64,000 bases of DNA from Glebionis coronaria (GCA_025667525.1 CM046879.1:384299039-384363038), one strand, 5' to 3'. Shown: positions 34,176 through 45,800, numbered from the stretch's first letter. Translations and numbers: made by a program. Notes: a model not told the origin generated them from the sequence alone.

Positions 34176-35294
34176 TCATTCATTCCTAGAAGGTGGTGTA
34201 AATGATGATGAAGTAGGGTTGTTTGGGACAAGACCAGAGCTAATGTTACTGGGTCCCATTTCATGAATTGCGGGTTCAGAGCTGCTTTGCTCAGAAGCCA
34301 TAGGCGTCAGATCATCTAAATCAACATTCATAGTTTCAAGGATCTTTTGAGAATTACGGTTGTAGATTAGGTATGCCTTTTTTGTGGGTGCATAACCAAT
34401 GAAGATACCAATATCAGCCTTGGGTTGAAGTTTTCCAAAATTGTCACCATCATTATTTGGATAGCAAAGAGAGCCAAATATATGAAGATATGATAACTCT
34501 GGTACTTTTCCATGTAGAAGCTCATAAGGTGTTTTACCATGGCGTTTTCGAATTAGTGATCGGTTTTGGGTGTAAACTGCTGTAGATACTGCTTCTGCCC
34601 ATAAAAACAATGGAGCCTTTGTGTAAATTAACATCATTCGAGCAACTTCCATAAATGTGCGATTTCGCCTTTCAACGACACCGTTTTGTTGTGGAGTGCG
34701 AGCAACGGATGTTTCATGAGATTTGCCAACTTCTTCATAATAATCACGCAAGATTTGATTCACAAATTCGGTTCTATTATCTGTACGAATGCGTCGGGCA
34801 GTAGTGTTGAGACGCACTTGAATCATCTTGAGAAATCCGATGATGAATTTAGGTGCCTCATTTTTTGTTGTAAGAAATTTCACCTATGTAAACCGAGAGT
34901 AATCATCAACAATGACGAGGATGTACTTTTTACCACTAAGACTTTCAACACGCATTGGCCCATAAAGATCAATATGCAACAAATAAAGTTTCTCTTGGTT
35001 GGTGTCTTCAATCTTGGGTTTGTATGATTTCTTAGTGCTTTTCCCCATTGTACACGCGGAACACAAATGATCCTTGTGAAATGTAAGTTTAGGAAGACCT
35101 CGAACAAGTTCGTTTTTCGCCAAATGATTAATAGCGTCAAAGTTAAGATGAGATAACCGTCGATGCCATAACCATGACTTAGTCTTTGATGCTTTGGAGA
35201 GAAGACATACGGGAGAAGCGACCATCATATCTTGTAGAGACAAAGTGTACAAATTATTCCCTCGAGTACCTTTTAATAAATAAACCCCTTCCAA
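34176..35294 (-). pseudogene. copia B pol, gag-pre-integrase end and integrase
   Basis: At 34884-35294 are LEGVYLLKGTRGNNLY, the zinc domain (WLWHRRLSHLNFDAI, then LCSACTMGK) and the core start HIDLYGPMRVESLSGKKYI (first Asp). After a stop where the family has Trp (near 34882) the frame 34176-34883 gives RIRTDNRTEFVN (second Asp), QQNGVVERRNRT (Glu), LWAEAVSTAVYTQNRS and the ETMNVDLDDL tail. The DDE triad is readable, but the chain is split by the stop. Confidence 0.93.
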
Positions 35295-35351
35295 ATTGCG
35301 TATGAAGCATGTATGCTCTCGAAAAGCAACTTCTAGGTTTGCATCACAAAA

Positions 35352-35579
35352 TTATCCCACAGAAAATAATTTGTGACCGAGACCTTCCACATAATACACT
35401 CTCGAAATTATAACATTCCCAATATGATATTCACCGTAACCCATTATCTTTGCAATATGATCATTTCCAAATCGAACCGTACCAAGAAACTTGCTACCGA
35501 AATTTCTGAGCTGAGAGCGATCTCCGGTCATATGTTTAGAGCAACCAGAGTCCAAATACCAGAGAACAATTTGGACCAC
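35352..35579 (-). pseudogene. copia B pol, aspartic protease
   Basis: It contains WYLDSGCSKHMTGDRSQL, the protease motif of this copia group (Asp-Ser-Gly), then VRFGNDHIAKIMGYGEYHIG and VEGLGHKLFSVG. A TAA, probably from a Gln codon, ends this frame near 35350, just before FCDANLEVAF. The order protease, integrase, RT, RNase H confirms Ty1/copia. Confidence 0.9.
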
Positions 35580-35585
35580 CTGTTT

Positions 35586-36577
35586 TCAACAACAACAGTA
35601 GACAATGCATTGGAAATATTGGTTCCAGAGTGTTAGCAGATACAAATATAATATTATCAGAATTGCTAACATTTGTGTGACCCTTAGATTCCTGTGTTTT
35701 CTAATGTGAGTTTTATCACTAACAGGTTTTATTGTTCCAACTTTCTGAGGTTTTGGATTATTAGCGGGCACTACAGTGGGAGTAAACCTATTTAAAGGGC
35801 ACTTGGTTCCTACGGTAGTGTTGGTGTTCCTAGTTAAAGGACACGCTTGTGTTTTGGTAGCCTTGGTACTCCTAGTTAAAGGGCACGCTTTCTTCGCTTT
35901 AGTGGGAGTGATCATAGTTAAAGGGCACGCATTTCATACTATAGTGAAAGTTCTACCAGTGGGGCGCCACATCCAACCAACTTGGGTTAACACTTTCCCA
36001 GTCGCTTTCCATTCTAAACCATTTTTTTTCGGGCATTCATCTCATTCACATGGTCAATAAGGCAAGAATCATGACGACTAGAAAACATACATTCATTGCA
36101 ATTCCAACAATTCAAATTAGAATTCACAATAGGCTTAGAACGCTACACAATTGCAGAGCCTTTAGGTTTAGCTACATGATTCTTTTTATTCAAAACAAAA
36201 ATAACATTCCTAGGATGGGCTTCTACTTTCTTCGTCACTTGACTACTAGATGGGGGAAAGATCCTATCATTCTTCTTGTTTCTTTTAAGCTTAGATATTT
36301 GAGCCTTAGTGATGGTGCTTACTCCTATAGAAGGCAACACGGGAATCTTAGAAGCTGGTTTTGATTTTGCCTTATCTTTAGTGACCAATGTTTGAGATGG
36401 TTTAGTCCTAGGGCCCTTGTTAAGTGGTGTGACGGTGATAAGGTTCCTTTTGATTGCATTAGAGGAAGATGCTGAGACCGTGGCTGCGTTATCCACAACA
36501 TTCTTACCTTTTAGAGTATGAAGTGTTTCCTTTAACTCAGTCAAAGCCAGATTTTTATCACAAATTTGTTCCCTCAA
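35586..36577 (-). pseudogene. copia B gag-pol linker
   Basis: Basic, low-complexity region in several frames. At 36143-36577 are LTELKETLHTLKGKNVVDNA and Ser/Lys-rich sequence. At 35586-35915 a PLTR-type repeat appears about five times (CPLTRSTKATKTQACPLTRN). A comparable region in element C lies at 46119-46622. No enzyme domain; it links the coiled-coil part of gag to protease. Confidence 0.7.
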
Positions 36578-36598
36578 ATCAGATATTTACACCGACTT

Positions 36599-38662
36599 TC
36601 AATTTAATCGTTCAATCAATGATTGATTCTGTGCAGCGGTATTAGCACATACGGGCTTTACTGAATCGAAGAGTTGTGTATTTTTTTGTTTTAAGTTATC
36701 AACTTTGGAAAAAATCTTGGAAACTCGATTATCTAGATCAAGTTTTAAATTCTCAGCGGCCTCAAGTACGTTCACACGGTTAAGCTCCTTAGATTTCTCT
36801 ATGTCTATCGACAACGAGTTAGCAACCTTGTCACTTGGCTGATGCTGTTTTGATTGTAAATTCAATCGAAAATTCTTTTGAAAATTTGCATCATCGATAT
36901 TAACACCTTCGAATGACGTTTCAAAGATTTCTTGAATAAATTGTTGCTTTAATTCAAGAGAAATACAATGTTTTTTAATATCATCAAAATGTTTTGAAAG
37001 CGAAGAATAAGAATCTTAAAGCTTTAAAAATTCAGCGTCAGATTTGTGAAAAGTACTATCTACCACATTATCCAATGATTTAACATTAAGCACAATAGAA
37101 TCATTATCAACACTTTTATTCACACAGACGGAAACAATTTCATGAGACATCACTTGCTTAAGAAGCTGATCATTTTGACATGAAATTCGTTCAATTTCAA
37201 GCAAACTGTTTTCATATGCATCATCCATTTCATTGAAAACACATCTAACTTCTTCCATTTCCAAAAGCAATTCTTGATCAACATAGCGAAGATAAGCTGT
37301 AATATTTTTTACAAATGGAACAATTTCGTCTCGAAATGCAGCTCTAGTGTGCTCAAAATTCCATTCACCTTCTGTTATGGCCAAAGCCGTCGTACGTTCC
37401 ACAATGACCTTGTCAAAATCAGCTAAGTGTTGGTGCACCGCATTTAAGCTAACGGATGCCTTACTTACCATTGGAATTAACTTAGTTAAATCCTTTTTAA
37501 CAAGTGTTGGAGACGTACTAGGAAGATTTTCCGTTGGCAAACTTTGAGGCACAAAAACTATTAATTGAGCTAATTCCTTTTGTAAACGAATACGGGTCTT
37601 TTTCGAAAATTGATCTTTATTATGCTAATCATAATAAATCTTATGGAATTTTGAAAGCATTTTAGAATGAGTTTCTTCCACAAGTGACTGTGTCTCCTCA
37701 GTACTACGAGCATAAGGTGCTTCTTTCGATTTGCCAATTAGGGTCACATCATAAAGACAAGGAATATATTCCTAAGCTTGTTTTGCATAACCGGGATTAG
37801 GTGATAAATCTTGAAGACGCTTAAGTTCGAGTTCTTTAAACGATTTAGTTAAAAGATGAACCTTTTCTGTGGAAGCGTATTGTTTTAAAAGCTGGTGTTC
37901 CTTGAATTTAAAAAGTTTGGTAGCGTTGATTTCCGATTCAAACTTTTTAGACTCGAGAGTTTCAAAATCCTTTTTAAGTTTCTGAAAATCATTTACAACC
38001 GACTCTTTTGCTTTTAATTCATTGGAAAGATTAGCTTTTAATGATTCTATTTCATTTAAGTGTTCAATCTTTTCAAAACGAAATTGGTCAAATTCAGAAT
38101 AAGTTATTTTTTCAGCTTGAGGGACCATTTCAAAAGTTTTGACCTTTTCCTTATACAGTGCAAGCTCAATGGTTAGGTTGGCATTCATATCTACGGTTTG
38201 TCGGACAATCACATTCATGTTATCAATAATATGTTTAGGCACCATTACCAAATCACGTTGATCATAAGATTCCATACCCGTCGTAGCATTTGGTTGAGGT
38301 TCACTCAAATGTGTTGGATTGGATACCGCATCATTTGAGTTACTAATTCCCGAATGCTGTTCAAGGTTGTCATTTTCATGGTCAACATGATGTGGATTAT
38401 CATGAACATTATTAGATGTGGTTGGTACCTCACTGACGACATCAGAACCGTAGTGAGAGAGATTAGAAACGAGTGCAGCTTGGGCTGAGTGAATGTCATC
38501 ACAATCCGAATCATATGCATCAAGATCGTCCGCTTGATATGCTGCATTTGAAGTAGAAACGACTGCAATGCCTTCATTATCTGCTGCCCCTGGGTCTGCA
38601 AGAAATGCTAACTCTTCTGAATCAAAATTCTTTCCCTTAAACTGCGCATCAACCAAATACAT
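36599..38662 (-). pseudogene. copia B gag, coiled-coil region
   Basis: Frames 37772-38662, 37016-37552 and 36599-36865 encode long charged heptad-rich sequence (for example IELALYKEKVKTFEMV and LSNELKAKESVVNDFQKLKK) preceded by an acidic Ser/His/Asn-rich part. Coiled coils downstream of the gag zinc knuckle are a described feature of Sireviruses. Stops and frameshifts interrupt it. Elements C and D have the equivalent region. Confidence 0.8.
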
Positions 38663-40042
38663 CTTCTCACGAAACCATGTTGCATCCCTTCTTCTTTTTG
38701 GTTGAGTGCATTACCTTGCCATATGACCTTGTCCTCAGAAATTGTAGCATGTCACAACCTTTTGAGGACCAATAGGACTTCCATTTCCACTAGCTTAAGA
38801 ATTCACAGCTTGATTGTTCACGGTCCTTGTAGGGGGGCCATATGAATTTTGCCTTCTATGAATGGATTGCACTGTTACTTGACCATCTTGAACGCTGGCT
38901 TGTTGTCGAGGATTTGAAGAAGTGCAAAGCTGATTGTTCGTTGGTGGAAATCCTCTAGTTGCAACAAGTTTTGACAAGTAGGCAGTGAGATGGTTTATAA
39001 CATCAACTGGCGTATCATTTGGAGTAAAGACCGGTGCTTGGATTGGTGGAAGTTCATTGGAGTAGAAGGCTTGTGCTGGTTGTGCTTCAATTGGAAAATA
39101 TCCTTGCTGAGGAGTATAGCCCATTGGAGAAGTGTTGGCTTGTGATGGTGATGTCTGATGTGGTGGTTGTTGTGGAAAAGATTGTTGATGAACACTTTGT
39201 AGAAATGATTGTTGTGGTATCATTAGTGGTTGATAAGATGCTTGTTGTGGTTGCTGATAGGTGTGTGGTGGTGGCTGCTGCAAGTATGATGGTTGTTGAT
39301 AAGTATAAGCCATGTTTTGTTGAGAAGCATACATGGCAAGTGGATCATGAACTTGAGGTGTAGACAACCAAGCCTCGATCACATGGCATTCGTGTTGTTG
39401 AAGATAAGCTTGAAGTTGATCCACATTTGTTTGATGCAATTCCTTAGCCAATTTAACAGCTGTCACGTATTTTTTCCATTTTTAAGGAAGAGTGTTCAAA
39501 TACTTGGTGTTTAATTGAAATGTAGGAATTGCCATGCCATAGATATTAAGCTCATTTAACAATATGGTAAATCTCAAATAGTAATCATTGAGAGTCTCCC
39601 CTGGGACATAGGCAAACTTATCAAAAGTATCATAAAGCTTACACTCTCGTTCTTGTTTAGTTAACGAGGTGCCTTGCATTAGAACACGAATTCTATCCCA
39701 TAACTCTTTGGCAATCTTATGTTTACTGACGAGTTTGTAGACATCTGGAGGAAGGGCTTGGAGAATGATTTTTGTATCTTGTTTATCACACTTGTCTTGT
39801 ATCTTAGCATCTCTAGGTAATTCACCCGTTGTGCGAGGACGAGTAATAGCACCTTCCGTCACAGTACCATATACCAATGGTCCATTGAGCACCGATGCCC
39901 AAATGAGATGTCCATTTTCTTTATTCAACATATAAAGTTCCATTCGGGAAGCCCAATCCTCATACATAGTTTTCACCAACATTGGTGGACGATTATCCGT
40001 ACTCGAGAGGATGGGCTTATCCGTAAGAAATGTGTACTCCAT
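38663..40042 (-). pseudogene. copia B gag, UBN2-type domain and zinc knuckle
   Basis: The start at 40042 (MEYTFLTDKPILSSTDNRPP) is chosen because NRPPML...W is the usual gag opening and also begins C gag. The gag domain continues with DVYKLVSKHKIAKELWDRI and YYLRFTILLNELNIY. After a stop near 39482 the frame 38795-39466 continues with LHQTNVDQLQAYLQQHE and a Gln/Pro/Tyr-rich tail. The knuckle (about 38708-38750) reads CYNF, stop, GQGHMAR, stop, C: the second Cys is Phe and two codons have become stops. Confidence 0.87.
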
Positions 40043-40904
40043 TTCGATAAGTGAAGATTTACAAATGTTGATCGAACAATGAGAGAAAGTAAATGTATTT
40101 GTTGTTGTGTGTTAAAGCTGATAAATAATGTTGAATATCCCCTAAATTATGTTCTCGATAAACAAAAAATTCCAAGTCAAAATTACACACGTTTTTGAAA
40201 AATGTTGGATCGCAACACTTGATCGCAGTGGAGATCGTAACCTTAGATCGTACTAGTGATCGCACTCGTTGATCGTACCCTATGATCGTAGTCAGTGATC
40301 GCAACGAGTGATCGTAGCCAGTGATCGCAACGAGTGATCGTAGCCAGTGATCGCAACGAGTGATCGTAGCCAGTGATCGCAACGAGTGATCGTAGCCAGT
40401 GATCGCAACGAGTGATCGTAGCTAGTGATCGCAACGAGTGATCGTAGCCAGTGATCGCAATGAGTGATCGTAGCTAGTGATCGCAACGATTGATCATAGC
40501 TAATGATCGCAACGAGTGATCGTAGCCAGTGATCGCAACGAGTGATCGTAGCCAGTGATCGCAACAAGTGATCGTATTATGTGATCGTGATATTGGATCG
40601 CAAGTAGAAACCCCAGGTTTATGCGATCACAATACACAGATCGTACTATGGATCAAACTTACCACTTTTCTCGGATAGTACTAAACAAAACAAATTCTAG
40701 ATTCTAAGCCTAAAAATGAATCAAACACCCAAAAATTTTGTGTTTTTAACCAAAGTAACAATACCAAATCACTACAACAAGTAAGTAGATGAAGTATATC
40801 AATATTAAACCATAAAAACACAATTTTTTTGTACGTATGATTTTGGATCATACAAAGGCGTATGAATCAAGAACACAAACACATAAACCAAACAATCATC
40901 CCAT
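40043..40904 (-). other. copia B 5' leader
   Basis: Untranslated leader between primer site and gag, carrying the 13-bp half-unit minisatellite at 40205-40600. An 18-bp block tagaaaccccaggtttat (40605-40622) is repeated exactly, on the opposite strand, in the leader of element D (51459-51476). The rest (40630-40900) is AT-rich with no gene. Confidence 0.75.
40205..40600. repeat. Leader minisatellite of copia B (gatcg repeats)
   Basis: 26-bp units made of two 13-bp halves, cagtgatcgcaac and gagtgatcgtagc, repeated about ten times or more between 40290 and 40570 with looser copies at both ends. Every half keeps the core GTGATCG. The frames that stay open through it are a by-product of the repeat. 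Confidence 0.92.
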
Positions 40905-40918
40905 GGCTCTTGATACCA
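40905..40918 (-). promoter_or_regulatory. copia B primer binding site
   Basis: The minus strand reads TGGTATCAAGAGCC, complementary to initiator tRNA-Met apart from one extra base, three bases inside the LTR. Confidence 0.88.
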
Positions 40919-40921
40919 TTT

Positions 40922-41246
40922 TGATATAGTAAATCTAGCTTATGTTTAGAGAGAGAAAGAGATAGAAATATGGTAAGAACACACACACACTTTGAGAGAG
41001 AAAGTATGAAAACACACTTTTACTATGTGTAAAGTTATGTGAACCAACACCCTCTCCATCTAAGGAGAGGGTTTATATACCAAGCCCATAAGATGGGTTT
41101 GGGCTTACAATTGGGCTGGCCATACAAGCATGGACCGGGATTTTCCTTGTTAGATATATATTAAGATATCTAGACTATGAGCTACTACTTAATATATTGT
41201 CGGAGTGACCGAATCTTCCTAAATACGTAAAAACGTATTCCCAACA
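40922..41246 (-). repeat. copia B 5' LTR
   Basis: 325 bp. The minus strand begins TGTTGGGAATACG and ends ATATCA. A TATA box (TATATAAA, minus, about 41071-41080) is followed within a few bases by an inverted repeat CCCTCTCC...GGAGAGGG, which resembles the one in the element D LTR. At 41247 the sequence turns into copia C 3' tract, so B was inserted there. Confidence 0.85.
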
Positions 41247-42328
41247 CCCTTTATCCTTATATTTCTTTTTCATTCTTCAACCCCTTCAATGCTTACCAAG
41301 ACGTCATAACTAGCACCTTGTTGTGATTATTCTAGTGCTAGCTTAAGTCACTAGTCGACATTTTTCCCGTATACACAACTACTCCATCTTTCCTAAGGAC
41401 ATCTAAATTCTAATGGATTGTCCCTGGGAAGATCCCTCCGGTACTGGTTGGGTCATAGAACGAGTACCTAACCACCTTTTGACACCAATATCGTCGTGAA
41501 TTAATGTGTTGAAGGGTATAGATATCGTAACCAGAAAAACCTGTTAAAAAAGCAATCAAGGTGTTGATGAAATCAGTGTTTACACCTTGAAAGTTTTCTA
41601 TATCACCAAAAAGCTCCCCCTACATATGTGCATCATAAAAGGAAAGGTTTTTTCACATATTAGGAAGAGAAAGCACTTATATCAAAGATCTTATCCAAGA
41701 TGACACATTTTAATCACATTCTCCCCCTCAAAAATTGCATGAGATTGAAATTTTTGTGAAACTAGTGATGAAACATGGAGAGAATAATGTTGCATTAAAG
41801 TCTGTACTCCCCCTAGAAAAGAAATTCTAATTAAAATAGGGGAGTATATGAGCACACAGTTTTGAAATACTTTGAAAAATTATGCTCAAAAACCCGAGAA
41901 CACTGAATTTCCCGTTGTTGAGGAAAAATGTACATAAATGAACATTTTTCTTGAGTTCATGAGCTTAAAACTTTGAATGTTTTAATATAAGCCCATGACC
42001 GAGAAAAATTAATTTCCCGTTGATGAGGATAAGTCATAGACTTTCCTTTCTTTGGGGACCGGGTTATAGTCTGACATGTGACTATAAGCCATTATAAGAA
42101 GAAAGTAGAAAAGACATGTTTTGAAAATATTTGAACTCTCATTCTAACTTTATGTATGTACCCGTGTCGTTATTGAACAACATTTCTAAGTACGTCCATA
42201 TTATCGATGCTGAGAGACATGTCGAAAAAGAATATTTTTGGTATTTTTGAATGATTTTCTCATTTTTTATTTTGTTTTTATAGGTTTTATATTTTTGTAT
42301 TTTGATTTTCTGATAGATATATACAAGG
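41247..42328 (-). other. 3' non-coding tract of copia element C
   Basis: No gene. It matches 1340-2700 of element B in order. AGGGGGAG tracts on the minus strand lie at 41614-41621, 41721-41728 and 41807-41814, again the multiple purine tracts of Sireviruses. The 3' LTR of C is displaced beyond the window by the B insertion. Confidence 0.7.
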
Positions 42329-42739
42329 TTACTGCGAATGTGCAAGACGTTCAAGCGCATCTGGAGTGAAACTACGCATACCAAGTCGACGAACCAAGAA
42401 TTCAAATCTGTCTTGAGAAAGAGCTTTGGTGAAGATGTCGGCTAGTTGGTAGTCCGTCTTGACAAACTACAGTTCGATCGTTCCTCTTTTCACATGCTCC
42501 TTTATGAAATGGAATCGGAAAACTATGTGCTTGGTCTTGGAGTGTAGGACCGGGTTGCAGGATATGGCTATGGTTGATTGTGAATCACAATAAATAGGAA
42601 CTTTGTTAAAGTGAAAGCCATAATCCGTGAGTTGTCTTCTCATCCAAAGGACTTGAGCACTACACACGGATAGAGACACATATTCTGCTTCCGTGGTGGA
42701 CAACGCCGTACAGTCTTGTTTTCTTGAGGACCAGCTCAC
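42329..42739 (-). pseudogene. copia C pol, RNase H end
   Basis: SWSSRKQDCTALSTTEAEYV, QLTDYGFHFNKVPIYCDSQS and FRFHFIKEHVKRGTIEL, then a TAG where the family has Tyr (near 42466). The same frame goes on through [12 protein letters not shown] and LGMRSFTPDALERL to the natural stop at 42329-42331. Reading past the TAG makes this the true C terminus of pol. Confidence 0.88.
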
Positions 42740-43731
42740 TAGCTTCTCGCCTCAGAATTGTGCAACACCAGAAGTACTCTTGAATGTATCATGACACCCT
42801 GCATGGTCGGTATCTGAAAAACCAGTGAGATTAAAACCAGAATCATTAGTATACAAGAGACCCATGTTAATGGTTCCCCGGAGATAACGAAAGATACTTT
42901 TAACCTCCTTGAGGTGCTTCTCGGTTGGCTTAGCCTGGTACCGAGCACATAAACAAGTAGCATTCATAATGTCCGGTCTGCTTGAGGTTAAGTACATAAG
43001 GGACCCGATCATACTTTGGTATTTTGTAGCATCTACAAATGTACCTTTCTTATACAAATCAAGCTTGTGTTTAGTGTCTATTGGAGTACCAATAGGATCA
43101 CAGTTTTCCATACCAAATTTTGTTAGAATCTCAAGCACATACTTGGACTGATTTATGAAAATACCACGGGGGGATTGGTGAACTTGGAGACCAAGAAAAA
43201 ACGTCATTTCCCCTATTATGTACATTTCGAATCGACTTTTCATAAGGTCAGCAAATAATATGGAATATTTTGGGTTAGTAGAACCAAATATAATATCATC
43301 TACATAGACTTGAGCCACCAAGTTGTCGTTGTTGTAGTGCTTGATAAACAACGTTGGATCAATGGTTCCTTTGCTGAAGTGATTTTGAAGAAGAAATGAT
43401 GATAATTCGTCGTACCATGCCCTCGGTGCTTGTTTCAAACCATTAATTGCCTTTTCAACTTGTAGAGATGGCTTGGATGTTCGGTATTGATGAAACCTTC
43501 AGGTTGACATACATACACATCTTCTTTTAACGGCCCATGCAAGAAAGCCGTCTTCACGTCCATTTGATACACAGTGAATGATTTGTGTGCAATGTATGCC
43601 AAGAAAATCCTAATAGCTTCCATCCGAGCAACCGGGGCGAAGGATTCGGCGAAATCAATTCCCTCCTTTTGTTTATAACCTGTCACAACTAACTGAGTCT
43701 TGGTCCTAATAACCGTTTGCTCCTCATCCAT
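42740..43731 (-). pseudogene. copia C pol, reverse transcriptase
   Basis: At 43435-43731 are [40 protein letters not shown] and [19 protein letters not shown] one-base frame change follows near 43445. At 42752-43438 are KQAPRAWYDELSSFLL, the intact catalytic AQVYVDDIIFGSTN, SPRGIFINQSKYVLEIL and SSRPDIMNATCLCARYQ, then the start of RNase H. Unlike B, the YVDD box is preserved. Confidence 0.92.
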
Positions 43732-43737
43732 CTTGTT

Positions 43738-44534
43738 TCTGAATAACCATTTCGGTGTAAGGGGATCGATATTGTCCGGTCGTGGTACTAACTCCCATAC
43801 ATCAAGCCGGATGAATTAATTGATCTCTTCTTGCATAGACTCAATCCATGATGCATCGGTCATTGCTTCTTTAACACTTGCTGGTTCCATTGTGCTGACT
43901 GATAGTGCATATATACACATATCACCGTCGGTACAAAGCTGATTTCATGTTGATACTGGTCGTGAGAGATTGGCAATCACTTGAACCAAAGTATGATTCT
44001 TAGTCCATTTGTGTTCATGTGGAAGTGTATGAGAAACTTGATGCGAGCTCGACGGAGCCACATATGGTGTTGAAGGCTAAGTAGTACTTGTGGAAGCCGC
44101 AAATGGATTAACAAACTCGTGTTCGTTGAGCATCGCATTTTTTTCATTTTCAGCAACTATTTCATTCTGAAGATGAACATGAGTAGGAATTTGTTGAGAA
44201 TGTTGTTGGGTTGCATCAGCAGTCAAAGAAGTGGTTGGAATATTTGGAGTCATTATGGTTGAGGTTGACGTAGATGGTGCAAAAACGGATGCCGATGGTG
44301 TAGATGCAATTGTTGGTTCTGGAACTACCGTAGCAGGTGCAGCTGGGGCATTTTGAGGAACACCAAATGACGAAGGACCCTCCATATATTCATCATAAAT
44401 TGGCCCAAATAAACTTCCAAGTCATGTTCCGAGGGTTGTAACGATGATATTGCTTACGGTGAAAATTGAAACGCGAGTCCTGAACTAACATGTCTAGAAG
44501 TCTGACCTTGAGGCTCGGGATGTGACCTTCTATG
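43738..44534 (-). pseudogene. copia C pol, integrase-RT spacer
   Basis: 44077-44385 is rich in Ala/Pro/Thr/Ser (APAAPATVVPEPTIASTPSA). The rest, in broken frames, includes the SHQVSHTLPHEHKWTKN-type stretch read from 43980-44050. It corresponds to 33982-34169 plus 8770-9126 in B. Confidence 0.7.
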
Positions 44535-45196
44535 TTAAGAGGCCATACCCGAGAGTTCATCAAAGGTAACATTCATAGTCTCCATTACCTTTCTTGTCCT
44601 TCGATTATAAACCCTGGAAGCACAAGCAGTTGAAGAATAATCAATGAAAAAACCAATATCACCTTTAGGTTCAAGTTTACCGATATCTTCACGATCATTC
44701 TTCGGATAACATAATGCACCGAAGACATGTAAAAATGAAATATCCGGTTTTCTTACACTAATGATCTCATACGGTGTTTTGTTGAAACGGGTGTGAATAA
44801 TGGAGCGGTTTTGAGTATAACATGCAGGTGCTATAGCGTCGGCCCAAAGGAATAACGGTGCACTAGAAGAGAAAAGCATCGTCTGAGCAGCTTCAACTAA
44901 CGTACGATTCCTCCGTTCCATAACTCCGTTCTGCTCGGGAGTTCTTACAGCCGAAGTTTGATGAGAAATCCCAACTTCGTCAAAATAAGCTTTCAATTTC
45001 TGATTGGTGAATTATGTGCCGTTGTCCGTTCTCACCATAATGACAGGGCCTTGCAGTAGTACTGATGTTTTCTTCAATAAGTTAATAATTACATCAGGGG
45101 CTTCATCTTTTGATGCAAGAAAATGAACCCATGTGTAACTAGAATAATCATCCACAATTACTAGAACTTATCGCTTTCCATTTATGCTTTTGATTC
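44535..45196 (-). pseudogene. copia C pol, integrase core
   Basis: 44535-44996 gives GISHQTSAVRTPEQNGVMER (catalytic Glu), LWADAIAPACYTQNRS, KTPYEI and the ETMNVTFDEL tail. Just upstream (44997-45196) the frame holds VRTDNGT, a stop, FTNQ (second Asp) and the WVHFLASKDE-type stretch. The stop is TAA at a Glu position. The domain is recognisable and inactive. Confidence 0.88.
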
Positions 45197-45800
45197 TCAT
45201 TGGTCCACACAAATCCATATGAAGGAGATGCAACCTATTCGTCTAATTTGGAACAGGTTTGGGTTTGTGAGGCTTCTTCTTACCTTTTCCTTGCTCACTG
45301 GAAGGAAAAAGATGGTCTTATATATATTTGAACTTTGGAAGACCGGTAACGAGATCATCTTTCGCGAGTTGGGTGATGGCATCGAAATTGAGATGAGATA
45401 ACCTTTGATGCCATAACTATGACTTTGTTGATATGGCTCGGGCCATGAGACAAATTGGAGAAGCAACAGACATTTGAAAAAGATCAATGGTGTAAAGGTT
45501 GGTGGTACGATTTCCTTTCAACAAATCAATTCCTTCAAGATCTCTTACAAAACATGTATGACATCTGAAAGCAACCTCCAAGTCTGAATCACAAAATTCC
45601 CCAACCGAGAACAAATTGTGTCCCAAGCCATCAACAAAAGAGACTCTGGTGAAGATTATATTTTCCCAATGAAGATCACCATAGCCTAGAATTTTCGCAA
45701 TATGATCATTTGAAAATCGAACAGTTCCCATGAAACGCCATACAAAGGTCTTCAGAAGTCTTCGATTCCCAGTCATATGTTTGGAACAGCCCGAGTCCAC
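45197..45800 (-). pseudogene. copia C pol, protease and gag-pre-integrase
   Basis: At 45417-45800 are DSGCSKHMTGNRRLL (protease motif Asp-Ser-Gly), VRFSNDHIAKILGYGDLHW, VDGLGHNLFSVGEFC and FRCHTCFVRDLEGIDLLKG. The integrase zinc region follows in a shifted frame (the LHHLNFDAI-type stretch near 45390). The frame opens at a GTG-coded Val next to the catalytic Asp, so the true start is upstream. Confidence 0.88.

Noticed and set aside
36050..36364. Plus-strand frames opposite copia B linker and gag
   Set aside because: Antisense shadows of the minus-strand reading, which matches copia protein order.
40059..40567. Frames of 63-107 codons with RSLATITRCDHW repeats
   Set aside because: Direct translation of the 26-bp leader minisatellite, in the untranslated leader of copia B.
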